Made by a program: the position numbers and the translations under genes. Below, piece after piece: positions 37,934-47,900 of a stretch of DNA of 64,000 bases (positions are counted from its first letter, which is position 1; every line of letters starts with the position of its first letter). The DNA is from Planctomycetota bacterium (GTDB lineage: Bacteria > Planctomycetota > UBA8108 > UBA1146), in contig JADHSM010000014.1 in the NCBI GenBank assembly GCA_016776905.1, positions 30,745-94,744 of the forward strand, read 5' to 3'. The notes under the pieces were generated by a model, which saw only the letters and a program-made list of their open reading frames with translations, was not told where the DNA came from and did not search any database.

Positions 37934-40428
37934 GAAGTGGGTGACGGAGCGTCTGCTTCCTTGGGTGCCTCAGAAGGAATGATTTTGTACCGAAGAGTGT
38001 TTTCGAACACTTCAGCTTCCAGCAATGTTCCTTTTTCGATTTTCCCTCGAAGCAATTCCTCAGCGAGAGGATCTTCGACAAACTTTTGAATCGATCGACG
38101 CAATGGCCGAGCACCAAAGTCTGGGTTGTAACCTTCATCGATGAGGAAATCTTTCGCCGCTTCTGGAAGACTCAACTCAATTCCTTGCTCATGAAGTCGT
38201 CCAAGGACCTGCTTCATCTCAATGTCTATGATTTCATCGAGATCAGTTCTGCTCAGAGGCTCAAAGAAGACCGTATCGTCAAGACGGTTAAGGAATTCTG
38301 GACGGAAGAACTTTTCAACTTCGCCCATCACTTCTTTGCTCATTTGATCAGAAGTTCGACCCTCTTCCGTGTTACGGAATCCAAGAGAGCTTTGATTCTT
38401 GATCAAGTCGGCACCAATATTCGAGGTCATGATCAATACGACATTTCTGAAGTCGATCACTCGCCCGAAGGAATCCGTAACATGACCCTCCTCCATCACC
38501 TGCAACAACATGTTGAAGACGTCAGAGTGTGCTTTCTCGACTTCGTCAAGCAAGACGACAGAGTAGGGACGACGACGAATCTTTTCCGTCAACTGTCCAC
38601 CCTCTTCGTATCCCACGTAACCTGGAGGAGCTCCAACAAGCCGGGAAACATTATGTTTCTCCATGAACTCGGACATATCCACCTGGATCAGTGCGTCTTC
38701 CTCACCGAAGAGGAACTTTGCAAGGCTCTTGGCGAGCAGGGTTTTACCCACTCCAGTCGGTCCAAGGAAAAGGAAAGAACCTACAGGTCTTCTCGGATCC
38801 TTAAGGCCACTGCGACTTCTTCTGACAGCACGACTGATTCGTTCGATTGCCGCGTGTTGCGAGACCACTGAATCATGCAGCTCGTCTTCCATTTTGAGAA
38901 GACGATTCGCTTCTCCGCTATCGATCCGAGTCAGAGGAATTCCAGTCATCTTGGCGACGGTATCGGCAATGACCTCATCGTCGACAACTCCACGAGTGGA
39001 ATCCGCTTTTTCTTTCCAAGCCTCGAGTTCTTCTTCTCTTTGCTTTCTGAGTCGACTGGCTTCATCTCTGAGATTCGCCGCTCTTTCGAAATCCTGCTGT
39101 GCCACGGAAGCTTCCTTCTCACGGTCCAACTCTAGAATTTCTTCGTCGAGAATTTTCAAATCAGGGGGCCTGGTCGACTGCTTGAGGCGGATACGAGATC
39201 CAGCCTCATCGATCACGTCGATAGCCTTGTCGGGCAGAAATCTTCCATTGATATAACGGACAGCCATATCGACGGCAGATTCCAGAGCGAGATCTGTGTA
39301 CTCCACGCGGTGATGGGCTTCGTATTTATCACGCAACCCTTTGAGTATCTCAACGGATTGATCACGAGTAGGAGGATTCACGATGATGCTTTGGAATCTT
39401 CGCTCCAAAGCACCGTCTTTCTCGATATACTTTCGGTATTCGTCCAGAGTGGTGGCTCCGATACATTGGATCTCACCTCTAGAGAGTGCCGGCTTCAAAA
39501 CGTTGGAAGCATCGATGGCACCTTCTGCTCCACCTGCTCCTACGAGGGTGTGCAGTTCGTCGATAAACAGGATCACATTTTTAACCCGGCTGACTTCTGT
39601 CATCACCGCTTTGATCCGCTCCTCGAACTGTCCTCGATACTTTGTCCCGGCAACCATCAAGGCCAGATCCAGAACAACGATGCGTTGATTTCTCAGGATC
39701 TCCGGGACTTCTCCCGATTCAATCTCCTGAGCCAATCCCTCGACAATGGCACTTTTTCCAACACCGGGTTCCCCCAGGAGCACTGGATTATTTTTAGTTC
39801 TACGCGCGAGGATTTGCATCACGCGTTCGATTTCGTCTTCTCTGCCAATCACTGGATCAAGAGAAGCAGAACGAGCCATCTCTGTCAGATCACGACCGAA
39901 AGAATCTAGCGCTGGAGTTTTAGAGTTTCTCGATTTTTGGCCGATAGGCTTTGCTTCCGGCTCGACATCTTCCATCTCTGAATCACCCACATCTGCACCC
40001 AGTATCTCAAGAACCTCAGATCGGACATCTTCTAATCGAAGACCCAAGTCTTTGAGAACAGTGGCTGCAACACCTTGCTCTTCACGGATCAAACCGAGAA
40101 GAAGATGCTCAGTACCGATGTAGTTGTGACGCAGCTCCTTCGCTGCTTCCTGGCAAAGTTCTAGGACTCTTTTTGCACGAGGCGTAAATGGGAGTTGCCC
40201 CATATGAACCATGGCATGGCCCGTTTGTACCTGACGCTCAATCTCAGCTCGGATCTTGCCCGAGTCGACATCGAGGTTCTTCAGTACATTGGCGGCGACA
40301 CCACTTCCCTCCTGAACGAGGCCAAGAAGGATATGCTCCGTGCCAATAAAATCATGATTAAACCTGTGCGCCTCTTTGCGGGCCAAAGCCATCACCTTGC
40401 GAGCACGGTCTGTGAAGCGGTCAAACAT
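37930..40428 (-). CDS. clpC: ClpC-type AAA+ unfoldase
   Basis: 832 residues from ATG 40428, which has GAGG eight bases upstream; the frame continues 38 codons into the leader, but [20 protein letters not shown] is the canonical ClpC start. Two Clp-N repeats (1-140) bind adaptors or phosphoarginine in Bacillus ClpC. Walker A1 is [14 protein letters not shown], then a UVR-containing coiled middle domain, then Walker A2 [20 protein letters not shown] and the conserved [16 protein letters not shown]. It feeds substrates to ClpP. mcsA and mcsB lie upstream in the same direction; a 249-nt leader separates it from mcsB. Confidence 0.95.
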   Translation of the reverse strand: MFDRFTDRARKVMALARKEAHRFNHDFIGTEHILLGLVQEGSGVAANVLKNLDVDSGKIRAEIERQVQTGHAMVHMGQLPFTPRAKRVLELCQEAAKELRHNYIGTEHLLLGLIREEQGVAATVLKDLGLRLEDVRSEVLEILGADVGDSEMEDVEPEAKPIGQKSRNSKTPALDSFGRDLTEMARSASLDPVIGREDEIERVMQILARRTKNNPVLLGEPGVGKSAIVEGLAQEIESGEVPEILRNQRIVVLDLALMVAGTKYRGQFEERIKAVMTEVSRVKNVILFIDELHTLVGAGGAEGAIDASNVLKPALSRGEIQCIGATTLDEYRKYIEKDGALERRFQSIIVNPPTRDQSVEILKGLRDKYEAHHRVEYTDLALESAVDMAVRYINGRFLPDKAIDVIDEAGSRIRLKQSTRPPDLKILDEEILELDREKEASVAQQDFERAANLRDEASRLRKQREEELEAWKEKADSTRGVVDDEVIADTVAKMTGIPLTRIDSGEANRLLKMEDELHDSVVSQHAAIERISRAVRRSRSGLKDPRRPVGSFLFLGPTGVGKTLLAKSLAKFLFGEEDALIQVDMSEFMEKHNVSRLVGAPPGYVGYEEGGQLTEKIRRRPYSVVLLDEVEKAHSDVFNMLLQVMEEGHVTDSFGRVIDFRNVVLIMTSNIGADLIKNQSSLGFRNTEEGRTSDQMSKEVMGEVEKFFRPEFLNRLDDTVFFEPLSRTDLDEIIDIEMKQVLGRLHEQGIELSLPEAAKDFLIDEGYNPDFGARPLRRSIQKFVEDPLAEELLRGKIEKGTLLEAEVFENTLRYKIIPSEAPKEADAPSPTS

Positions 40429-40444
40429 GTTCAATTCCTCAAAA

Positions 40445-40485
40445 GGATCCCTCATGGATCCGTATGGGGCCTTGTAGGCCCCCAT
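40445..40485 (-). repeat. Two tandem hairpins in the clpC leader
   Basis: On the transcribed strand, GGATCC-N5-GGATCC (40445-40461) forms a 6-bp stem just upstream of the GAGG ribosome site. Immediately before it, GGGGCC-N5-GGCCCC (40466-40482) forms a second GC stem. Both lie within about 60 nt of the ATG, so they could mask or expose the ribosome site. Confidence 0.4.
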
Positions 40486-40650
40486 TCCCCTGTCAGTATC
40501 CCTACGCTCTGCGATCACATTCCTGACACCTTGGTATCTCACTCAGTACCAGGACTTCGATCCTTACTCAAAGAGGACGACTCAGACTTCCAATCGGTTC
40601 CCGTTCTGGAAATTCCGGAGTCCCCTGCGCTCATTATCGAGACATGGGAC

Positions 40651-40681
40651 ATAATAACCGAAGAATTCACGAAAAGGTCAA
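40651..40681 (-). promoter_or_regulatory. Candidate sigma-70-type promoter for clpC
   Basis: On the minus strand TTGACC, 19 bases, then TATTAT (five of six consensus). The -35 overlaps the mcsB stop. Spacing is two bases longer than ideal. It would give a leader of roughly 215 nt containing the two hairpins. Confidence 0.35.
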
Positions 40682-41754
40682 GAAGACGAGAATCCTTCTC
40701 CAGACGTATCGCCCAGAATACTCCTCAAGAGATCTGCCCTTTTCCGATCACGATCTTCAGTATTGAGCGGTTCCCCGACAAGGCTCTGTAGATGCCCTGG
40801 TTGACTGTGCAAGAACATACGATTGATCTGATTCATGCTGACATCGTCCAGAAATCCCATCGCCACCCCGAGACGTACCAATGACAAATGCTCCAAAGCT
40901 TCTTTGCTGGTAATAACACGGGCATGAGAAAGTATTCCGAAAGCTCGACCAATTCGGTCTTCTATACGCTCTCGGCGGCGTTCCAACAATTCGTCTCTCA
41001 ATTTGCGTTCATACACAATGATGTTTGGCAGGACCGAGGCGATATTTTCGAGTACCTGTTCTTCAGAAAGTCCCAGAGTTCGCTGATTTGAAATCTGGAA
41101 AAAGTCTCCTTGAGCCTCGGTGCCCTCTCCGAAGAGCCCTCTCACAGCCAGATGGATTTTTGTCGCAGCGCGAGTCATCTCTTCTATCTGACCCGTGATC
41201 ACCATCGCTGGAAGGTGGAGCATGACGGAAGCTCTCAATCCCGTCCCAACATTTGTGGGACAGGCTGTCAGGTATCCATATTTGCTATGAAAAGCGAACT
41301 GGAGTTCTTCTTCGAGGGATCGCTCAAGAGGACACATCTGAGACCAGGCTTCTTCGAGTTGATACCCCGACTTCATCACCTGTAATCGCAAATGGTCTTC
41401 TTCGTTCCCCATCACTGAAAAGGATTCCGCTTCATCGAAAGCGACTAATCGGGAACCGGAGCCCGTGGCCAAGTCATGGCTCACTAAATGACGTTCAACG
41501 AGTACCTGACGCTCGACGACGTCTTTCTTATCGAGTTCCATTACATGCAATGGCAACCCACCATCGAGTCGTTGAAGAGCGGTTTCAATCCGTTCAGAAA
41601 CAGCTTTTGATTGGTCTTCAGTGGAAACAGAAGTAAAGGGAGAGTTCGCCAGATTCCTGGCCAATCGAACCCGACTTGAAATCACAAGATCGGCATCCGG
41701 CCCCGTCCCTTGTAACCATTCCCCGATGTTAGTTTTGAAGTTATCGAGGCTCAT
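40678..41754 (-). CDS. mcsB: Protein-arginine kinase McsB
   Basis: 358 residues, full length. The phosphagen-kinase-like catalytic core is clear: ISSRVRLARN at 25-34 (ATP-binding arginines), Cys165 in ACPTNVGTGLRASVMLH, and the C-terminal RDRKRA that fits the RDXXRA phosphoarginine-binding motif of McsB. The enzyme phosphorylates arginines on proteins to mark them for ClpCP (known in Firmicutes). The ATG overlaps mcsA by 4 nt (ATGA), the classic mcsA-mcsB coupling. clpC follows after 249 nt. Confidence 0.95.
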   Translation of the reverse strand: MSLDNFKTNIGEWLQGTGPDADLVISSRVRLARNLANSPFTSVSTEDQSKAVSERIETALQRLDGGLPLHVMELDKKDVVERQVLVERHLVSHDLATGSGSRLVAFDEAESFSVMGNEEDHLRLQVMKSGYQLEEAWSQMCPLERSLEEELQFAFHSKYGYLTACPTNVGTGLRASVMLHLPAMVITGQIEEMTRAATKIHLAVRGLFGEGTEAQGDFFQISNQRTLGLSEEQVLENIASVLPNIIVYERKLRDELLERRRERIEDRIGRAFGILSHARVITSKEALEHLSLVRLGVAMGFLDDVSMNQINRMFLHSQPGHLQSLVGEPLNTEDRDRKRADLLRSILGDTSGEGFSSS

Positions 41755-42257
41755 GATCCACTCTCCAGAATTCTTAGTTGATCACGTATTGCGGCAGCTT
41801 GTTCAAAGTCTTCATCACTCACGGCATGAGTTAATGACTCGCGAAGTCTTTCGACTTCGAGACTTTGGACCATCTGTTCATGAAACCTAGCAGGCGATCT
41901 TCCCTTGTGCTGATCGGCGGCATGTATCTTTTCAAACAAGTCATCGAGAGATCCACTAAAGAGGTCGTAGTCGCGAGAGCAGCCAAACTTTCCTTCTTTG
42001 CGAAAGTTGGAATAACTCATTCCGCAATCGGGGCAATCCCCCAATCCTTCCGGTGAATTTGCCGTCTCAGATTTCTCCTGTGGTGACGCGTAAAACTCCG
42101 GGACGGTAAGATTTTTAAAGTTTTGTAACTGCGCCTGAATCGACACTCCATGGGATTGGGCACAATCCCGACAAAGGTGATATTCACGCTTGGTGTTATT
42201 GACGATATCGGTGAGGTGGACGGAGACCTCATTTTTCTGGCACTTTTCGCAGATCAT
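41751..42257 (-). CDS. mcsA: McsA: zinc-finger/UVR adaptor activating McsB
   Basis: 168 residues from ATG 42257; 22 further in-frame codons upstream lack the family start. The N-terminus MICEKCQKNEVSVHL, CRDCAQSHG and then CPDCGMSYSNFRKEGKFGCSRDYDLF give two CxxC-type zinc pairs. The C-terminal 'HAVSDEDFEQAAAIRDQLRILES' is a UVR motif that contacts ClpC or McsB. AGGAG lies twelve bases before the ATG, somewhat far. It is followed by mcsB with a 4-nt overlap. Confidence 0.93.
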   Translation of the reverse strand: MICEKCQKNEVSVHLTDIVNNTKREYHLCRDCAQSHGVSIQAQLQNFKNLTVPEFYASPQEKSETANSPEGLGDCPDCGMSYSNFRKEGKFGCSRDYDLFSGSLDDLFEKIHAADQHKGRSPARFHEQMVQSLEVERLRESLTHAVSDEDFEQAAAIRDQLRILESGS

Positions 42258-42323
42258 GGTGTAGTTGGACTCCTTTTGGAGAGAGGATACTCGAGTTTCC
42301 TCTCCTGCTCTCAATATCGACAT

Positions 42324-43109
42324 TTAGGGCGAAAGTCTCCAGACATCTTTAGGTAGTTTCTCCAGTTCATGACGGATAATCGGTAATTTCCGAGCCAAAT
42401 GTGGATCCGATCCGATCTGTCGCAGCAATTCTTGAAGATCTCTCAAGTCGTCAATATCGTTGACCGGCTCCAGCAACCGTGGACTTTTCCCGAGCGATTC
42501 GAGTTTTATCTTCAAATCTTTGAAGGAAATCGAGTCCGCCGAGCGAAAAGTCCCTAAAACTCGCTGGGCCAGATTTGAATCTCCCCCGGGCAACCCCAAA
42601 AGACAGAATCCACCATCTGAAGAAGCCTGAAGAACCGTCTCTCCGCGGTTCACATGATCAAAAGCCGCCTGAATGTCGCATTCTTTCTGTGCCGGAGCAT
42701 CGGAGCCGACCAACACCACTCCATTCTTTGCAGAGCACAACGCATCGGTCATAGAGATACATAATCGTTGCCCGAGTGATCCAGAGCCCTGATCTGTGTA
42801 ATACCAACGTTCCACATCGGATCGGCTATCCCGCCCATCAATCCGCCCCCTCTTCGACAAAGAGTGGAATCCCGTCCTCGATAAATATGGAAAAAAAAGA
42901 GAAGCGTCCTCTCGGTCTCCGCAAAATATCCTTAAAGCCTTTACTGATAATAAGTTAGAAATCCTATCAACGAGCATCGCAGCGGCGAAACGACTGGCAA
43001 TCTCAGATCCGAGATCTAACGCAAGGCGGGTTTTGACTCTTCCGGGAACGGGCAACTTACCGAAGAGAAGCAATCTCCGGCTGAATTCCTCCAAATTGTC
43101 ATTTCCCAT
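42324..43109 (-). CDS. TIGR04282/DUF2064 family nucleotide-diphospho-sugar transferase-like protein
   Basis: 261 residues from ATG 43109, with GAGGG eight bases upstream; ATG 43124 is an alternative. The N-terminal LLLFGKLPVPGRVKTRLA and later VVLVGSDAPAQKECDIQAAFDHV and QASSDGGFCLLGLPG fit the DUF2064/TIGR04282 family, a GT-A-like fold annotated in arsenosugar biosynthesis in some bacteria. The partner radical SAM gene (ArsS) is not in this window, so a role in arsenosugars is unsupported here. It lies 66 nt before mcsA. Confidence 0.8.
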   Translation of the reverse strand: MGNDNLEEFSRRLLLFGKLPVPGRVKTRLALDLGSEIASRFAAAMLVDRISNLLSVKALRIFCGDREDASLFFPYLSRTGFHSLSKRGRIDGRDSRSDVERWYYTDQGSGSLGQRLCISMTDALCSAKNGVVLVGSDAPAQKECDIQAAFDHVNRGETVLQASSDGGFCLLGLPGGDSNLAQRVLGTFRSADSISFKDLKIKLESLGKSPRLLEPVNDIDDLRDLQELLRQIGSDPHLARKLPIIRHELEKLPKDVWRLSP

Positions 43110-43144
43110 AGGAATTTCCCTCATTGAACGGGTTTCCGGTTCTG

Positions 43145-43173
43145 TTGACAGCCCTCTGCTCCTGTCCTACGAT
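43145..43173 (+). promoter_or_regulatory. Sigma-70-type promoter for the nusA operon
   Basis: A perfect TTGACA, exactly 17 bases, then TACGAT (four of six). The predicted start near 43180 would leave a leader of about 415 nt before nusA. It is one of the two best promoter matches in the window. Confidence 0.6.
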
Positions 43174-43474
43174 TTCCAGATCCCCTAGGAGATTTTCTCT
43201 CGAGGGTGGGACCCTTGTTCACTGTGAGTTGTCAGTCGCGAGGACTGAGCCAGTCTCAGACGCTCGTCAGTCATTGAACAGGGTGACGTCTCCGGAACGA
43301 AGAATCCAGAATGGTTTCTTTATGTTCTTGGCCGGGTTTACCCGGGTCAGACGGCCTAATCCTGGCCGGACGGGGATCGCCGTGGAATCGCATTCCACCA
43401 GGCCTCCATCGCTGATGGGTCTGCCCGCGATCCTCCTCCCCGACAGGTTGGTGGTTCGGAGCTGTGCGTTACAG

Positions 43475-43510
43475 CAGTGAGAAATGGTCTAGACTGGCCA
43501 TGACTCACTG
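43475..43510 (+). repeat. Nested hairpin in the nusA leader
   Basis: CAGTGAG pairs with CTCACTG; a 2x2 internal loop (AA/GA) separates this from an inner ATGG/CCAT stem with a ten-base loop. It lies about 85 nt before the nusA start. No T-run follows, so it is not a terminator. Confidence 0.4.
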
Positions 43511-43595
43511 GGGTCGAAATTTTGAACAAGAAACCGGAATTTTTCCGGGCCCGTTCCCTGCAAAAGCAGAGAATGTGTGAGATTGGGAGACGAAT

Positions 43596-44930
43596 TTGAG
43601 CGAAGAGATCCTGCGCTTTGTTGACACGATTCACCGTGATCGACAGGTGGACAAGGAAGTCATCTTTACAGGTATCGAGATGGCTCTCGTCTCCGCTGCC
43701 CAAAAAAGATATGACCAGGAAGAAGGCATCGAGGTTCTCATCGATCGCCTCTCCGGCTCCATCAGTGCCGTCCGTGATGGCGAAAGCTTCGATCCTAGAG
43801 AAGCTCTCGGCAGAATCGCTGCCGGCACCGGGAAGCAAGTTCTCTTCCAAAAGATTCGTGAAGCTGAACGAGAAGTGATTTACAAAGAATACATCGATCG
43901 CGTCGGAGAAGTCTTCAATGGCACCGTCGCAAGTCGAAAAGGTGGCGGACTCGTCATCACTCTTGGAAATCGTGCAGAAGGTTTCATGCCTCGCGGCGAA
44001 CAATCCAATCTTGAAAACTGGAATGAAGGCGATCGTATTAAGGTCGTCCTCAAAGAGGTCAACCTTCAATCCACAAGGGTTCAATTGCTGGTTTCCCGTG
44101 GAGACGAAGCCCTTGTCAGAAGACTGTTCGAGCAGGAGATTCCTGAAGTTTCTGACTTCGTCGTCGACATCAAAGCCATCGCCAGAGAAGCCGGTAACCG
44201 TACAAAAATAGCGGTAGCCACCCTCGATACTAATGTGGACTGCGTCGGAGCCTGTATCGGAGTCAAAGGATCCCGAATACGAAATGTCACCGACGAACTG
44301 AGTGGTGAAAAAATCGACGTTGTCCGTTGGAATGATTCCATAGAGGTTCTCATTCCTGAAGCACTCAAGCCTGCTGAAATCGCCTCTCTCGAATTAGATT
44401 ACGAAGCGATGACGGCCAATGTATACGTCACTGAAGATCAACAGTCTCTTGCGATTGGTCGTCGCGGACAAAACGTTCGTCTCGCCTCCAAGTTGACAGG
44501 TTGGGAACTGAACATATGCCCCATCACCCCTGAAGATCTTGAGCGATTGCGCGAGAAAGGCCTGGAGCAACGAGCCGACGACATGTTCGGAGATCGCCTC
44601 GCCAAAGTCACAGACGATGCCAACGACGCATCTACAAGTCATAACCCCCTCGATCAGCTCTTTGACTCCACCGCTGCTGACGGAGAAACAAAGACTGAAG
44701 TGGATGAGTATGAAGACGGCACAGTGGTCATGGGTCTCGAAGATCTGCCAGGAGTCTCCGAAGAAATTGCCGACCGTTTGATAGAAGCCGAGATCGACTC
44801 GACTGAAGCCCTTTTGGAAGCGGGAGTCGAAGGACTCTCTGCCATCGAAGGACTCGACGAAATCACAGCACGACTGATTATCGAGAAGATTCAAGAAATC
44901 ATGGACAGTGTCGATTCCGAAGAGGAATAA
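43596..44930 (+). CDS. nusA: Transcription factor NusA
   Basis: 444 residues from TTG 43596 with TGGGAG upstream. The N-terminal RNA-polymerase-binding domain (1-120) is followed by an S1 domain (GEVFNGTVASRKGGGLVITLG), two KH domains (CIGVKGSRIRNVTDEL and LAIGRRGQNVRLASKLTGWELNI), and a C-terminal acidic linker and helix-hairpin-helix unit (LPGVSEEIADRLIEA, AIEGLDEITARLI). It controls pausing, termination and antitermination. It heads a nusA-infB-rbfA operon; rimP is missing. Confidence 0.96.
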   Translation: MSEEILRFVDTIHRDRQVDKEVIFTGIEMALVSAAQKRYDQEEGIEVLIDRLSGSISAVRDGESFDPREALGRIAAGTGKQVLFQKIREAEREVIYKEYIDRVGEVFNGTVASRKGGGLVITLGNRAEGFMPRGEQSNLENWNEGDRIKVVLKEVNLQSTRVQLLVSRGDEALVRRLFEQEIPEVSDFVVDIKAIAREAGNRTKIAVATLDTNVDCVGACIGVKGSRIRNVTDELSGEKIDVVRWNDSIEVLIPEALKPAEIASLELDYEAMTANVYVTEDQQSLAIGRRGQNVRLASKLTGWELNICPITPEDLERLREKGLEQRADDMFGDRLAKVTDDANDASTSHNPLDQLFDSTAADGETKTEVDEYEDGTVVMGLEDLPGVSEEIADRLIEAEIDSTEALLEAGVEGLSAIEGLDEITARLIIEKIQEIMDSVDSEEE

Positions 44931-44954
44931 CGACGCGAAAATTCATTAGGTTTG

Positions 44955-44973
44955 GATCAGGTCTGACCTGATC
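44955..44973 (+). repeat. Inverted repeat between nusA and infB
   Basis: GATCAGGT-CTG-ACCTGATC, a perfect 8-bp stem with a three-base loop, about 24 nt before the infB start. It contains the octamer TGACCTGA that also occurs twice near 51.03 kb. No T-run follows on either side. Confidence 0.4.
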
Positions 44974-44996
44974 GTAAGAATTTGGAGGCGACCGAC

Positions 44997-47900
44997 TTGG
45001 GCGTGAGAATACACGCACTGGCCAAGGAACTTGGCATCTCAAGTAAGGACATCATGGAATTCCTCGATGGCCGGGGAATCCGGGTGAAGAATCATATGTC
45101 CTCTATCAGTGAGAATGATGCCATGACCGTCAGGATCTTCCTTGAGGAAGACCCTGAGCCGGAGCCGGAAGTCGTCGAGGAAACCCCAAAAGTCACCATC
45201 GAGGAGACTGCTGAGGTTGAATCCGCCACCGAAGAACCCGTTACCGAAGAACCCGTTACCGAAGCTATTGTCGAGCCTGTTGCCGAGCCTGTTGCCGAGC
45301 CTGTTGCCGAACCGGTTGTGGAGCCCGTTGCTGAAGTTGCCGCGGAAGAAGCCGCTGTAGAAGTTTCAGAGCCGGAAATCATCGAAGAAGCGACTCCAGA
45401 AGTCGTCTCTACTCCCGATGAAGTTCAGGCCAGCACAGAAGATTCTTCGACTGAAGCCGCAGAAATCCATGAGCCCGTCGATGCTCCAGTTGATGCTCCA
45501 GTCGATGCTCCAGTCGATGCTCCAGTCGAGGCCATGGTTGATGCTCCCGTTGAGGCTCCAGTTGATGCTCCAGTTGAGGCCATGGTTGAGGAAACCGCCA
45601 AGGAAGACTCCGTCGAGATTCCATCGGAATCAAATATAGAGTCCATCTCTGCAGAATCGGCTCCCCAAGAAGAAGTCAAAGAGCCTGAATCCGAATCGAC
45701 ACCAGCCGAAGAGAGTCCAGCGAAACCTGTCCAAGCCGAGATCAAGCCTCCTCCACGCAAGAAGCCCACCAAGATCGTGATGGCACCCGGATACGGAGGA
45801 CCATCCTCCAAACCCGTGGCTCCGGTAGCACCTGTGGCTCGCCCCTTGGACCCCAAGTCCAAGCCGCTCAAAAAAGCCAAGGGTCGCCCGCTGATCATAC
45901 GTTCAAAAGTTGCGGCGCGACCTGCGGGTCGCTCAGGAGGACCCCCATCCGGTGGAGGTCATTCACGCCAAGGTGGCGGTGCCCCCGGCGGTAGAGGTCC
46001 CGGAGGACCTGGCAGAGGTCCCGGCGGACCCGGCAGAGGTCCCGGTGGAGGTGGTAGAGGCGCCGGTGCAGGAACCAGTCGTCCCGCAGCCCCTGCTTCA
46101 GCTCACGGTGCCAAAATAGTCATGGTCTTCCCGGGTGCAGAACCCGGAGCTCCCGTCACAGGAAAAAGAACCAGCGGACCTGGCAGAGCCGGTCCGGGTG
46201 GAAAAGGAAAAGGGCGTCAACAGAACAGACCCCGTAATCAAGAATCCGATTTCACTCGTCGTCGCTTACAGCAGGACCTCATACCCGAGGATCTCCCAGA
46301 CACCATCAGTTTGGAAAAACCTGCCACTATCAAAGATTTGAGTTTGGCTCTCGGAGTAAAGCAGACAGCCCTGCTCAAAAAGTTGATGAATCAAGGAATG
46401 CTTGCGAACGTGAACTCGCCTCTTTCTGAAGAGATCGTAGACACGCTATCGGTCGAGATTAACTGTGAAATCATCCTCGAAGAGCCCAAGGCCTTTGAGA
46501 CGAGTCTGGACGAAATCGAAAACTTCGAGGACTCTGAAGGCGATCTTATCCTTCGAGCCCCTGTGGTGACGATGATGGGCCACGTCGACCATGGTAAGAC
46601 GACACTTCTCGACAAAATTCGTGAAAGTTCCATCACCAAGTCGGAATCGGGTGGAATCACTCAGCACCTCAGTGCATATCGCGTCGACAAAGGAGATGCT
46701 CACGTCGTCTTCGTCGATACCCCTGGTCACCGTGCATTCACCAACATGCGTGCCAGAGGTGCAAATGTGACGGACGTCGTGGTTCTCGTCGTCGCAGCGG
46801 ACGATGGTCCGATGCCACAGACTGAAGAAGCGATCGAACATGCTAAAGCAGCCGGTGTCCCCGTCGTCGTGGCGATCAACAAAATCGATCGCCCGGGTGC
46901 CAATATCGACATGGTCAAAACGAAGCTCGCAGAATTAGAGCTCTCGCCCAGCGATTGGGGCGGAGAAACGGAAATGATTCCTGTTTCAGCCATCACCGGT
47001 GAAGGTGTCGACAAATTGTTAGAACACCTCTCTCTTGAATCAGAACTTCTTGAACTTACAGCGAATCCCGATAAACGGGCGATCGGTACTGTGCTGGATT
47101 CCAGAGCCACGACAGGTCAGGGAAATGTCATCACGGCCCTCGTTCAAGATGGAACTCTCCGTCGTGGAGATTCTGTTGTGTGTGGCCCTGCTCACGGAAA
47201 GATCCGTACTCTGAGATCGACCAGTGGAGTCAACCTTGAGACGGCTCCACCATCGACTCCGGTCGAGATCACAGGCTTAAACGATCTGCCTGAGGCAGGT
47301 GACAAGCTCTATGCACTCGACTCGGCTTCCAAGGCGAAGCAGATTGCAGAAGAACGTCAAGAAGCCAAGGCCAAGGCGGATCGTGCCGAACGTCAGACGG
47401 TCACCCTGGAGGGCCTCTTCGACACGATCGACAAAGCGAAAACAAAGGAGATCAATCTGGTCGTCAAGACCGACGTCAAGGGAACCCTCGACGTGCTGAA
47501 AAGCGAACTCTCCAGTATGCGAACTGACGAAGTCGCTCTAAGAGTCATTCGTGGAGGAGTCGGTGAAATATCCGAATCAGACGTGCTCTTGGCGGACGCT
47601 TCAAATGCAATCGTCGTAGGATTCCATGTTTCTGCTTCTGATAAAGCTCGATCTGAAGCCGAATCGCAAGGTGTGGAGATCCGAACCTACACCGTGATCT
47701 ACGAAATCCTCGAAGATATGCGTCAGGCTCTCGAAGGCATGCTCAGCCCAGAGGTCTCTGAGGAACTACAAGGTAATGTAGAAATCTTGAACCTCTTTAA
47801 ATCATCGAAGCTGGGTAATATCGCAGGTTGCATGGTTCGTAAAGGAATCATCACCCGTGACGATAAAGTGCGCTTGATCAGAGATGGAGTCCTCGTTCAC

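Larger units (their letters stand above)
43110..43595. other. 486-nt non-coding region holding the nusA promoter and long leader
   Basis: I see no convincing gene here; open frames on both strands look random and none resembles RimP, the usual partner of nusA. It holds a promoter at 43145-43173 and several hairpins: CCGGGT-TT-ACCCGG near 43335, GTGGAAT-CGC-ATTCCAC near 43381, and a 7+4-bp stem at 43475-43510. A small RNA or regulatory leader is possible. Confidence 0.6.

Noticed and set aside
40676..40690. Possible CtsR box (GGTCAA) before clpC
   Set aside because: Only one half-site is present; CtsR needs tandem heptads.
43124..43480. 118-codon plus-strand frame before nusA
   Set aside because: It starts inside the divergent gene's 5' end, has no family motif and resembles no RimP.
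43300..43480. tRNA-like or small RNA in the nusA leader
   Set aside because: No cloverleaf, T-loop or CCA pattern could be made; only simple hairpins.
45092..45382. Ser/Gly/Thr-rich minus-strand frame opposite infB repeats
   Set aside because: Simple complement of the tandem repeats, no independent evidence.
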